In this document: in pieces, positions 34,422-42,920 of the stretch
How positions within the stretch are numbered: the stretch's first letter is position 1
Layout of the letters: each line of letters begins with the position of its first letter
Source of the DNA: CAZFMJ01 sp964520045
Lineage (GTDB): Bacteria; Elusimicrobiota; Elusimicrobia; Elusimicrobiales; CAZFMJ01
Direction of reading: 5' to 3'
NCBI GenBank assembly: GCA_964520045.1
Contig: CAZFMJ010000013.1
Coordinates: 1-46,568 of the forward strand
DNA length: 46,568 bases
Translations under genes and position numbers: made by a program
Notes under the pieces: generated by a model
Told to the model about the DNA's origin: nothing
Databases searched by the model: none
Seen by the model: only the letters and a program-made list of their open reading frames with translations

Positions 34422-34736
34422 TCAAGGCGCGGACTGTTTGTTTTCCAAATGCTCCTTAAAGAATTCTTTGTGCCAGTTGAGCTGGGTTCCGGCGGCTTGA
34501 AGCGCCGATAAAAGAACGGCCTCTGAAATCTCCTGCTTCGTAGCTCCGGCTGCAAGCGCATCTTTAATATGGTGTTCGGTGCAATGCTCGCACCTGAATA
34601 CAGAAGCAACTGCCAGGCGGATCAGCTCCTTTGTTTTAGCGTCCAATACGGTTTTTTGACCTGCAATATTTGCGAAATGCGCATATGCCGCCCCAAGCGG
34701 AGACTGCCCTAAATACCAAGGTTTTTCATCGGCCAT
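34422..34736 (-). CDS. carboxymuconolactone decarboxylase-family (AhpD-like) protein
   Basis: A 104-residue helical protein with the CMD motif VASVFRCEHCTEHHIKDALA. The CEHC pair and following His are the redox/proton relay seen in AhpD-type members. Start 34736 is chosen because GGAGG lies 5 bases before this ATG; the ATG at 34748 overlaps that box. It is 21 bases from phoB and could be in the same transcript. Peroxide or radical detoxification is the usual role. Confidence 0.85.
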   Translation of the reverse strand: MADEKPWYLGQSPLGAAYAHFANIAGQKTVLDAKTKELIRLAVASVFRCEHCTEHHIKDALAAGATKQEISEAVLLSALQAAGTQLNWHKEFFKEHLENKQSAP

Positions 34737-34748
34737 TGCATCCTCCAT

Positions 34749-35005
34749 GAATCAAGATATTGATATTCGGTATTGCCGGACGATTTAGTTTAACTTTTAC
34801 TGCGACCTGCTTACAAATTCGTGTATCGGGCAAGGTAAAATATTCCCCCGCCAGTCTTAATTTTAGAAGATGGTCAGAGTATGAAATTGTAATCCAAACG
34901 GGATAATCATGGAACGGGATGCGGTGCATTTGTTTTTGCGGATTCCAAAATAGATAGATGACAGGCTTGTTGGCAGATTTTTTAAGATATTTTCCCTTTC
35001 CGCTT
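34749..35005. other. 257 bases with no recognised gene
   Basis: A minus-strand frame covers this stretch (ending at 34726) but its first third is encoded by repeat copy 2, and its final part has no match I recognise. It may be a decayed gene. I see no other structure. Confidence 0.4.
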
Positions 35006-35255
35006 GGTGTCCATAAAGAGTCCCAAACGTGCAAAAACCGGTAAATTCCGTCAAAATGGTTTTTTAATTTTACGACGGGGAACAAACTCCGGCAAATAGA
35101 AGTAAAATAATCTTTAAAGCCTAAAAGACTGTGGTTTTACCACTGAGCTGCCGCGGCGTGTACTGCGTACTGCAAATAAAATTATATCCACTTTTTCAAG
35201 ATACTGTGAAATTCAAAAACAGAAAGCGTGATAGTTTTGTAAAATTTCTATAGAT
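35006..35255 (-). repeat. tRNA-fragment repeat, copy 2
   Basis: Begins with GGTGTCCAT, includes the shared GACGGGGAACAAACTCCGGC and the complement of GCCGCGGCAGCTCAGTGGTA (35131-35157), a tRNA 5' half. It ends with TGATAGTTTTGTAAAATTTC, like copy 1. The following 257 bases (to 35512) hold no supported feature. Confidence 0.8.
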
Positions 35256-35512
35256 GAATTTGATTTTTGCGCATGGAAGAAATTCAGGGGCATGAAAAAA
35301 GGCAGGAACGGATTCTATCTGTTGCCCAATCACACACTTAAACTGCCGCTTATGTTTTCGCTGAAAGCCCGGCGCAAAATCAGGTAATTGCCTATGTTGG
35401 ATGGAGACGTAATGAAGAAAAAGCATTCAAAAACGAGTTATTGGCGCCAGAGGTGGAAAATTGTATAAAGTGAAAAATCGCATAAAATAAAAAAGAAATA
35501 CGGCCAAGTGGC

Positions 35513-36190
35513 ATGAAAACAAAACAATCAATGGATGTATTCGGCAAAGCCCTAAAAGCCTACTATTTAGGAGACAAAAGTAAGTTTTACTTAAAAGAAT
35601 CTTCAGGGAAATTAATCGAATGCGATTTAAAAAGATATTTCAGAAAAACGAGCCGGCTGTCAAAATTGGAAAAAAGGTTAATTTCTTTATCGTATGGCGA
35701 TATTTTGGATGTCGGTTGTGGAACCGGTAATTACATTCCTGCACTAACCAAACGCGGAAAAATTATAGGAATCGATATATCCAAAAATGTCATTGAAGTG
35801 GCCATGATGAATGGTTGTAAAAATTGCATTGCCGCAGACATCTTTACTTTTTCCACGAAAAAGAAATTCGACACAATAACTTTTCTTGAAAATAGCCTTG
35901 GCATTGGCGGAACTATAGATAAGATTAAGAAATTATTAAAAAAACTTTCAATTATATTGAAAAATGGCGGTCAAATTTTGGCCATTCAAAGAAACATCCT
36001 CAATAGAAATTATTTTTCAATTGAGTTAAATCCTGTGTGGCAAAATAAAATAGGGCCTAAATTCGGCTGGATGCATTTCAATATAAATTTTCTTTCGGAT
36101 TTATGTGCAAAAGAAGGGTTTCGCCTCAAGATATTGCAGGGAAACCAGCGCTTGTGCCTTATAAGAATTGTAAAGAAACAGAGATTTTAA
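35513..36190 (+). CDS. class I SAM-dependent methyltransferase
   Basis: Motif I is GDILDVGCGTGNYIPALTK (about residue 65), followed by IIGIDISKNVIEVA and the post-motif KKFDTITFLENSLGIGG. 225 residues, normal. The gene is markedly AT-rich and Lys-rich compared with its neighbours, suggesting recent transfer. No clear ribosome-binding site precedes the ATG, and the substrate is unknown. Confidence 0.8.
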   Translation: MKTKQSMDVFGKALKAYYLGDKSKFYLKESSGKLIECDLKRYFRKTSRLSKLEKRLISLSYGDILDVGCGTGNYIPALTKRGKIIGIDISKNVIEVAMMNGCKNCIAADIFTFSTKKKFDTITFLENSLGIGGTIDKIKKLLKKLSIILKNGGQILAIQRNILNRNYFSIELNPVWQNKIGPKFGWMHFNINFLSDLCAKEGFRLKILQGNQRLCLIRIVKKQRF

Positions 36191-36315
36191 ACATGGCTAT
36201 AAGTTTAAGTGCGACAGAATCATATGAGGGAAATTCATCAGTCGGACAGTTTGAGCGCCGATTTCTATGATTTTTACTTCAGGTCGGATAAAGGAACAGA
36301 TATGGGGCGAATACT

Positions 36316-36744
36316 ATGAATATTGAACTGAAGTTTGATTTGGAAGGAGTAGATTGGACCGCGTTTGCGGATGTTTATGAACGCGCTCCGCTGCACAAGC
36401 GGGATCCCGCGCAGTTAAAACGCGCGTTTGAGAATAGTTTTATCACCTGCATAGCGTTGCATGACGGAAAACCGGTAGGCGCCGGCCGCGCCATATCCGA
36501 CGGGGAGTATTATTCAAATATTTACGATGTCGTAGTTCTGCCTGAATGGCAGAGAAAAGGCGTCGGCAGAATGGTTATGGAGGAACTTGTAAAACGCTTG
36601 GCCGGTAAATTTATACTGCTGACAACGACAATAGGCAAAGAGGATTTTTACCGCAAGCTTGGATTTCGGAAGCATAAAACCGCAATGGCCATTTATCCCA
36701 GCCATAAAACCGAAAGCATGAGGTTATATTTGGAAAACGAATGA
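36316..36744 (+). CDS. GNAT-family N-acetyltransferase
   Basis: A 142-residue protein with acetyl-CoA-binding motif A VVVLPEWQRKGVGRMVMEEL (the RKGVGR loop) and the C-terminal EDFYRKLGFRKHKTAMAIY, typical of GNAT. Substrate unknown. Its stop overlaps the start of the next gene (ATGA at 36741). Confidence 0.88.
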   Translation: MNIELKFDLEGVDWTAFADVYERAPLHKRDPAQLKRAFENSFITCIALHDGKPVGAGRAISDGEYYSNIYDVVVLPEWQRKGVGRMVMEELVKRLAGKFILLTTTIGKEDFYRKLGFRKHKTAMAIYPSHKTESMRLYLENE

Positions 36745-38861
36745 AACAATATAAATGTCGTTGCATTGCAATTTATTTTATTCTTTTTGCTCCACTTTTA
36801 ATCCTTAGTGCAGGATGCGCCGGAATAAACAAATCTGCTTTTGCGCCTGCCAACCCAAAAAATCCTCTTCAACGCAGATATTCGGATAACGAAACACTGG
36901 CATATATAATGCACGGCGTTAATCGTAGCCGGCAGGGCGAGCGGCATTATGAAGCAAAGGTTATCGGCGAAGTTAAGAAAGATGCGCAAGGCATATTTTA
37001 TGAGGAATTCCACTGGGTAGAGCTGACCGTAGCGGGAATGGAAATAATTTTACCGCGCGACAGTTTGAATTTCCGGCAGTGTTTATCGCTAGATCCGCGT
37101 TATAAAATGCCATTTCCTGATATCAGCGGGATTCATCCCATGTTAATTGGGCCGGTATTTGATCTTATGACTTTTTATGTAGATTTGTGGCATGGGATGC
37201 GGCAAGAGACGTTTACTAATGAAGGCGCTCAGACATATCTTAAAACCGGTGTGAGTAGTTCATGGGCAGATGGCAAAAAAGTTTTAATCGGCGAAGATTG
37301 TATTGATTTTAAGCTTACGTTGTCAAAAATAAATAACGACGCAATTGTTCTTATGGTTAGTCACATTCCTCCGGAAAAAAGCTGTATAAACATTCATGCG
37401 GACTGGATGGAAACGCCGATTTCTTCGGGGGTGCCAAATAACTGGATCCAAATCATAAGAGAAGCGGATGAATATATTGCCGGCGTCGGAAGCGAGACAT
37501 TTGATGTGGTAATAAATGCAAGCCGGCAGTCTGGTAAGATTATTTCAGCGGTTATGGATAATCCAGTAGATATTATAGAACGCAAATGCTTTGATAAAGA
37601 TTTAATTAACTGCGGAGAGCCGGAGAAATGTAAAATTTTTCGAAAAATAGAATTATCACAAATCGATAATTTTTATGAATCCGCGCCTTCATATGAGGCG
37701 GGTTTTTTAAAGAAAGTGCCGTTTCCCTTCCCGGCAGGGACAAGATTGTTTATCCGGCAAGGCGCTTTCGGAAAAGAATCTCATAATGAAGCAGGCAATG
37801 AATATAATTGGGATTTTGAAGCGCCTTTCGGCACTGCGGTAACAGCAGTTGAAGCGGGTAAAGTTATAGAAGTGTGGGAACCGGATAAGGGCGGAAAGTG
37901 CGAACAATCATTTGCAGATTTTGCGCATAATATTAAAATCAGGCATAGTGACGGAACTGTAAGTCAATACGTGCATATAAAATCGCTGGTCAAAAAAGGT
38001 CAAGTTGTGAAAGCCGGCCAGCAAATCGCTGTTGCCGGCAATAACGGGTGGCTGTGCTATCCGCATCTTCATTTTGGCATATATCTGTCTGAAAAAAATT
38101 TATACTCTTCGCCTGACAGAAAAACAGTTCCATTGTTTTTTTATGGCGCGCCGAATGGCATTATAAAAAACGGTAAATGGTATGTTGTGCCTATTGAATC
38201 AGCCATCGCTGATAATTCTGTAACCGCAAATCCTCCTGCAACAACCTTTGAAGCTGTCAAACGCAATGCCGATATATTTCTGGATAAAATTGAGAAACTT
38301 GGTTATGAGCTTCCATACCGGCCTGAAATGCGGGAATGGACCCGGCCTTCGCTGATATCATGGCGGGAAGAAGCACGCGCAGTAGCTGTGCCGAAATGGG
38401 AAGAAGTCAGTGCTGATACGCGGGAACAAATGGCTTTGTGGTCGTCGTCAGGCACAGCCAAAGATTTGTTTGACTTCGCATTCCGCTGGTTTCTGCCTAT
38501 ACACGAACTTGCGCATTTTTTGCAAACAGAATTTAAGAGCAATAACAGCCATGCTGACAATGAAAAAATCGCAAATGATGTGGCGGTTGCTTTCTGGTGC
38601 ACACAGCCTGATGGCAAAAAATATCTTAAGGTATTCCAAAGCATGGTTGAAAAAGCTGTGCTAAACTCACCTGAACCAGCGCCTGCTGGAATAGATTCTG
38701 ATCAATATTTTAACGATAATTATGATGATTTAAGCCGTAATATGGCTAAATACGGAGCATATCAATGGCGGTTTGTCCTGAATAGCCTGCGCAGAGCAGA
38801 ACAATTAGATTTTGGTACGAGTATACACCGGATTATCGCAAAAGATATTCCTCCGCGGTAA
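36741..38861 (+). CDS. lipoprotein with M23-like and HExxH domains
   Basis: Signal peptide II with lipobox LSAGC. Residues about 340-455 are an M23/LytM-like domain: NWDFEAPFGTAVTAVEAGKV, QYVHIKSLVKKGQVVKAGQQ, PHLHFGIY. The HxH ligand is present but the usual first His before the DF motif is replaced (EYNWDF), so zinc binding may be altered. The last 200 residues contain IHELAHFLQTEF with an HExxH zinc motif and DNEKIANDVAVAFW. Two possible metalloprotease modules in one 706-residue lipoprotein are unusual. Likely acts on peptidoglycan or surface peptides. Confidence 0.75.
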   Translation: MKQYKCRCIAIYFILFAPLLILSAGCAGINKSAFAPANPKNPLQRRYSDNETLAYIMHGVNRSRQGERHYEAKVIGEVKKDAQGIFYEEFHWVELTVAGMEIILPRDSLNFRQCLSLDPRYKMPFPDISGIHPMLIGPVFDLMTFYVDLWHGMRQETFTNEGAQTYLKTGVSSSWADGKKVLIGEDCIDFKLTLSKINNDAIVLMVSHIPPEKSCINIHADWMETPISSGVPNNWIQIIREADEYIAGVGSETFDVVINASRQSGKIISAVMDNPVDIIERKCFDKDLINCGEPEKCKIFRKIELSQIDNFYESAPSYEAGFLKKVPFPFPAGTRLFIRQGAFGKESHNEAGNEYNWDFEAPFGTAVTAVEAGKVIEVWEPDKGGKCEQSFADFAHNIKIRHSDGTVSQYVHIKSLVKKGQVVKAGQQIAVAGNNGWLCYPHLHFGIYLSEKNLYSSPDRKTVPLFFYGAPNGIIKNGKWYVVPIESAIADNSVTANPPATTFEAVKRNADIFLDKIEKLGYELPYRPEMREWTRPSLISWREEARAVAVPKWEEVSADTREQMALWSSSGTAKDLFDFAFRWFLPIHELAHFLQTEFKSNNSHADNEKIANDVAVAFWCTQPDGKKYLKVFQSMVEKAVLNSPEPAPAGIDSDQYFNDNYDDLSRNMAKYGAYQWRFVLNSLRRAEQLDFGTSIHRIIAKDIPPR

Positions 38862-39027
38862 TACGTCGAGGTATGTTTATCAACAGGGTTTACTCGTACC
38901 TAAAAAAACACTATATTTATCGGGTGCTATAATAAATTCCGGAATAAAAGATTTGGGTAAATAAATTATAAAGGAAAAACCTTTCGAAAAAGATGCTCAA
39001 GGGCATTACTGAACCAAATAAATCAAA

Positions 39028-40041
39028 ATGAATATCATCAAACCTCCCGCATTAAAAACAGGAGACACTGTAGGAGTAATTTCCCCCTCTTCGCCGATCT
39101 GCGGCGATGGGGCAAGAAAGCAGTTCGCTGACGGTGTTGCTGCTCTTGAAAAACTAGGCCTCAAGGTCAAGTTCGGCAATCATGTATTCAAGAAACATTA
39201 TTGGAGCGCTGGAACCAAAACAGAGCGAATAGAAGATTTTAACAAGATGTGGCAAGACCCAGAGGTCAAGATGTTGTTGATGACTCAAGGCGGTGCCACC
39301 GCCAACCATCTTTTGGATGGTATCAACTATGAAATGGTGAGACGTAATCCCAAGATATTCTGCGGGATATCGGATGGGACAACACTGCTCAATGCCATAT
39401 TTGCCAAAACCGGTCTTATAACTTTTCACGGGCCGGATTTACTATGGACATTTGGCAGGGAAATGACATTTCCTTTCCGCGACAATATCGTGAAAACGCT
39501 TTTTGAAAAGCAACGGAGGCGGCTTACCGGTGTTATGGGATTGAAGCATCAAACAAATCCTAAAATAAAGCTTCCATGGTGGAAATGTCTTCATCCAGGC
39601 AAAGCATCCGGCATTTTAATCGGTGGACATACTGGAAGCCTGCTGAATCTTGCCGCCTCCGGCTATTTACCGGATACTAAGAACGCGATACTGTTTATAG
39701 AAGGCACAGAGACATTGGAGCAATTGGATAAAACGCTTAATTCATTCCGTTTGCGCGGAGTGTTCGGTGAAATCGCTGGTATTATTGTGGGATGGTTTGA
39801 TAATGCTTATCCGGCAGATATTTCAGACTCGCCCCGGCAAGTAAGCGACTTGATCATGGAAGTTACTGATGGATATGGTTTTCCAATACTCGAAATCTGC
39901 GAACTTGGGCATAATGTGGAGAATTATATTTTTCCAATCGGCTGTATGGCTACCATCGAGCCTGATAAACTTCTTTTATCTATTGATGAACCGGCCGTGA
40001 CTTCGTCCGATATAAGGGGGATGCATGAAACAAAAGTTTGA
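39028..40041 (+). CDS. S66-family LD-carboxypeptidase / MccF-like
   Basis: 337 residues with the S66 motif FCGISDGTTLL (nucleophile Ser 115), FIEGTETLEQLDKTL holding the catalytic Glu region and CELGHNVENYIFPIG the His region. The N-terminus LKTGDTVGVISPSSP is conserved. Family members cut murein tetrapeptides or the microcin C amide. It overlaps the next gene by 17 bases. The 166 bases before it (38862-39027) hold no supported feature. Confidence 0.88.
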   Translation: MNIIKPPALKTGDTVGVISPSSPICGDGARKQFADGVAALEKLGLKVKFGNHVFKKHYWSAGTKTERIEDFNKMWQDPEVKMLLMTQGGATANHLLDGINYEMVRRNPKIFCGISDGTTLLNAIFAKTGLITFHGPDLLWTFGREMTFPFRDNIVKTLFEKQRRRLTGVMGLKHQTNPKIKLPWWKCLHPGKASGILIGGHTGSLLNLAASGYLPDTKNAILFIEGTETLEQLDKTLNSFRLRGVFGEIAGIIVGWFDNAYPADISDSPRQVSDLIMEVTDGYGFPILEICELGHNVENYIFPIGCMATIEPDKLLLSIDEPAVTSSDIRGMHETKV

Positions 40042-40648
40042 ATCAAAAAATCGCTGTGCTTGGGCGGAAGGCGTAAACGATTTGTATGTCGACTACCATG
40101 ATAAGGAGTGGGGCGTTCCCGTCCACGATGACATCAAACACTTTGAGTTTTTAATTCTGGAAGGCGCCCAAGCCGGGCTGAGTTGGTCCACTGTCTTGAA
40201 TAAGAGGGAAGCATATCGGAAAGCATTTGTAGGTTTTGACCCGGTTAAGGTCGCTCGGTTCAGCGGAGGAAAAATTGAAACCCTGCTGCAGAATCCCGGT
40301 ATAATTCGAAATCGCCTCAAAATTACCGCTGCCATGAACAATGCGCGGGCATTTTTGAAAGTTCAAAAAGAATTCGGCAGCTTTGACAGGTATGTCTGGC
40401 GGTTTGTCGGAGGCAAGCCCATACAGAATTGCCGAAAAACCATGAACGACATCCCAGCGACCTCGGCGGAATCCGATGCCCTGAGCAAGGATCTGAAGCA
40501 TCGCGGATTCAAGTTTGTAGGCAGCACTATCATCTACGCGCATATGCAAGCGGTGGGAATGGTGAATGACCACGTCGTCAGCTGCTTCCGGCACAAAGCA
40601 TGTGCTTGTCATGTCTATAGAGCCAGTATGAAAGGAAGGCTGAGCTGA
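40025..40648 (+). CDS. tag: DNA-3-methyladenine glycosylase I
   Basis: NRCAWAEGVNDLYVDYHDKE and WGVPVHDD at the N-terminus, LEGAQAGLSWSTVLNKREAY in the middle, and VNDHVVSCFRH near the end follow Tag precisely, including Cys/His residues for the zinc site. Removes 3-methyladenine from DNA. AGGGGG precedes the ATG inside the S66 gene. Confidence 0.95.
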   Translation: MKQKFESKNRCAWAEGVNDLYVDYHDKEWGVPVHDDIKHFEFLILEGAQAGLSWSTVLNKREAYRKAFVGFDPVKVARFSGGKIETLLQNPGIIRNRLKITAAMNNARAFLKVQKEFGSFDRYVWRFVGGKPIQNCRKTMNDIPATSAESDALSKDLKHRGFKFVGSTIIYAHMQAVGMVNDHVVSCFRHKACACHVYRASMKGRLS

Positions 40649-40729
40649 CTGCTTGTTTTATTTTTGCGGATTGTATCCATAATTTTTGTAAGATTACTTA
40701 AAGTTCTGTGCATGTAAAAGGGATGAGAA

Positions 40730-40930
40730 ATGAAGAAAAGACAGATATGGGAACGGCTTTCTAAATCGCGCACAAAAGACAGTTGGAGCGTTGAATTTTG
40801 GCAGTCGGCCGGGCCTGCTGCGAGATTTTCCGCCGCATGGCTGATGATTGATGAGTTTTATAAAATTAGAGGCAAAAATGGATATAGCAAAAGATTACGA
40901 AGAACTGTTCAAGGTTTTGAACAAATATAA
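40730..40930 (+). CDS. small conserved partner of the nucleotidyltransferase
   Basis: 66 residues with KKRQIWERLSKSRTKDSWSV and EFWQSAGPAARFSAAWLMID, a pattern I associate with small uncharacterised proteins encoded just before nucleotidyltransferase genes. It overlaps the next gene by 53 bases in another frame. The pair could be an antitoxin-toxin-like unit; this is inference. Confidence 0.55.
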   Translation: MKKRQIWERLSKSRTKDSWSVEFWQSAGPAARFSAAWLMIDEFYKIRGKNGYSKRLRRTVQGFEQI

Positions 40931-41339
40931 GGCAAAATATTTAGTCGTGGGAGCATACGCCGTAGTTTATTATGGAGAGCCGCGGTTTACTAAAGATATA
41001 GATATCTGGATAAGTAATAACGAAGCCAATGCCGTGAAAGTTTATAAAGCGTTGAAGGAATTCGGCGCGCCGCTTCTGGATATAAATGCTTCGGATTTTA
41101 CCAAAGACAATTTAATTTACCAAATTGGAGTTGCGCCGGTGCGCGTAGACATTATGATGAGTCTGCCGGGTTCAAAATTTTCAACCGCATGGAACCGCAG
41201 AAAGCGGACAAAATACGGCGCAACGCCCATTAACTTAATCGGACTTAGCGAATTGATTAAAAGCAAAAAAATTGCGGGACGCAAACAAGACAAACTTGAC
41301 TTAGAAATGCTGGCGTTCAATCTGAAAAAAAAGCGCTAA
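40878..41339 (+). CDS. nucleotidyltransferase-fold protein (AbiEii/DUF6036-like)
   Basis: A 153-residue protein with YLVVGAYAVVYYGEPRFTKD followed by IDIW, the nucleotidyltransferase G-G/A-Y...DxD pattern, and a second acidic site at VRVDIMMSLPG. ATG 40878 follows AGAGG; ATG 40848 is an alternative upstream. Such small NTases often act in toxin-antitoxin systems. Confidence 0.8.
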   Translation: MDIAKDYEELFKVLNKYKAKYLVVGAYAVVYYGEPRFTKDIDIWISNNEANAVKVYKALKEFGAPLLDINASDFTKDNLIYQIGVAPVRVDIMMSLPGSKFSTAWNRRKRTKYGATPINLIGLSELIKSKKIAGRKQDKLDLEMLAFNLKKKR

Positions 41340-41503
41340 CAGAAGCCGCCTCGCCCTAAGTTCCGAAGGAAGCAGCGATCATCTGGCATCTTCGAATATT
41401 TTCAATCTCTTCCGCCCCAATTTTCGCAAAATTTTATTTTCCAGCGCTGTTTCCCCCCTTCCGCTTGGTGGCTAAGCCCAAAAGAGCGCTCAATAACGAA
41501 AAG

Positions 41504-42607
41504 CTAATTCCCATTCCTATTTAGAATTATCCATTCTTTCCAGAATGGATCTTCTATTTCATATGCGTTTTTTTCACGCCTGACAATTATACCTTTATCT
41601 ATCAACCGCACAATTGCGCTGCCGGAGGTGCTGGCTGTCTTAATTCCATATTTTTGTATAAATTTCCGGGAAGTTGCCTCATTGCCGCCCGCAGCTAATC
41701 CTATGACGACCTTCCGTTCAGTGTTATCAAGAGCATTCCACCATCTTTTATAGTCAGCGCCATGCTGGGTGACGATATTCTCTACGGCCTCCGTGATAAG
41801 CTCGCGTCTGAACGGACCTTTTTCATGCGCTATATAGAGCTCGTGGCAGAGTTGTTGTGTATAGTAAGGGTGGCACCCGGTGAACTTAAGGATGTCTTTA
41901 ACTATACCGGAGGCGTTTATGCCGGCGGAACAGAATCTTTTCAGGACAAAGGCTTCCATCTCATCCGCAGGGATGCCACCTAAAACCTTTTGCCGGCCGA
42001 ATTTGTAGAAAGGATTCTTCTTCTCCTGAAAAATGTCGCGTATCATGCTTTCCTGACTGCCGATAAAGATGTAAGACACATTCTGATGAGACTGGAATAC
42101 GCCCCGCATCTTTTTCTCAAGGTTGGGGGCGATGCGGCGGATCTCCTGAAACTCGTCAAACACTACCACAACGCGTCTGTTCTGTTTTTTCGCGATTATC
42201 TCCGAAAGCTCAAGACTTTCCGTGACAACGGCGGTCTTATTGGCGGAGTCTGGAGAAAAAGAAACATTTATATCGCCGGTGGCGGGGTTATACTCCATGG
42301 CGGGTTGTATTTTAAAAGTTTTTATATAGGTTTTCAGCTTTTCAAACGGGCTCAAAGCCAGCGCTTTTTTAACATAGGCGTTGGCCAGATCCACTTCATC
42401 TGAAATTATCTCCAGGTCAAGGCGGATAGATTTAATATTCATACCGGCAAGCGCTTTGTTGACCATGCTGCTTTTGCCGAAGCGCCTCTGGCTGATAAGC
42501 ACTACGTTCTGCCCGGATTCGATGTCCGAGACAATCTCCTTTATCTCCTGACGCCTGTTGGTGAAGTATTCACCCTCCACTATGGAACCGAATCTGAACG
42601 GATTCAT
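41504..42607 (-). CDS. AAA-type ATPase of the archaeal ATPase_2 family
   Basis: Starts with FRFGSIVEGEYFTNRRQEI, then Walker A SQRRFGKSSMV (about residue 40) and Walker B RVVVVFDEFQEI (about residue 148), sensor FIGSQESM and a C-terminal winged helix (ATSRKFIQKYGIKTASTSGS). 367 residues, typical for ATPase_2 proteins whose role is often unknown. GGAGG precedes its ATG and an inverted-repeat cluster lies 17-42 bases upstream. The 164 bases after its stop (41340-41503) show no gene. Confidence 0.85.
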   Translation of the reverse strand: MNPFRFGSIVEGEYFTNRRQEIKEIVSDIESGQNVVLISQRRFGKSSMVNKALAGMNIKSIRLDLEIISDEVDLANAYVKKALALSPFEKLKTYIKTFKIQPAMEYNPATGDINVSFSPDSANKTAVVTESLELSEIIAKKQNRRVVVVFDEFQEIRRIAPNLEKKMRGVFQSHQNVSYIFIGSQESMIRDIFQEKKNPFYKFGRQKVLGGIPADEMEAFVLKRFCSAGINASGIVKDILKFTGCHPYYTQQLCHELYIAHEKGPFRRELITEAVENIVTQHGADYKRWWNALDNTERKVVIGLAAGGNEATSRKFIQKYGIKTASTSGSAIVRLIDKGIIVRREKNAYEIEDPFWKEWIILNRNGN

Positions 42608-42623
42608 AAAAACCTCCCCTATT

Positions 42624-42649
42624 ACGACAACTGTCGTTACGATAATCGT
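42624..42649. promoter_or_regulatory. adjacent inverted repeats before the ATPase gene
   Basis: ACGACA-AC-TGTCGT (42624-42637) and ACGAT-A-ATCGT (42639-42649) lie side by side, sharing an ACGA/TCGT theme. They may be operators for autoregulation. No regulator is adjacent. Confidence 0.45.
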
Positions 42650-42723
42650 CGGAATCTATCCTGCCAGGTATATACTCCTAATTTAAGAGACTTATGTCAA
42701 TAAGACTTTGATTGCAATGTTCT

Positions 42724-42917
42724 GGCGTCCATATAGGTGTCCATAGGGAGTCCTAAACGCACAAAAACCAGCAAAGTCTGTAAAAATGGATTTTTGATTT
42801 TACGACGGGGAACAAACGCAGGCAAACGGCAGTAAAACTATTTTTAGAGATTAAAAGGCAGGCGCTCTACCGCTCAAACTGTCGTGGCATGTACCGCTTA
42901 CTGCAAATAAAATAATA
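42724..42917 (-). repeat. tRNA-fragment repeat, copy 3
   Basis: GGCGTCCATATAGGTGTCCA at the start, the shared GACGGGGAACAAACGCAGGC, and the complement of a tRNA 5' half with D-arm at 42862-42888. It ends with ACTGCAAATAAAATAATA as in copy 2, 3 bases before the stop of the phenol-lyase gene. It fills most of the gap 42608-42920. Confidence 0.8.
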
Positions 42918-42920
42918 CCG

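Noticed and set aside
34726..35085. Minus-strand frame of 119 codons
   Set aside because: Its first third is repeat sequence and it overlaps the start of the carboxymuconolactone decarboxylase-like gene; no family match recognised.
36224..36319. 31-codon frame between the methyltransferase and GNAT genes, overlapping the GNAT start by ATGA
   Set aside because: Too short and without a ribosome-binding site or recognisable motif; may be a gene remnant but cannot be supported.
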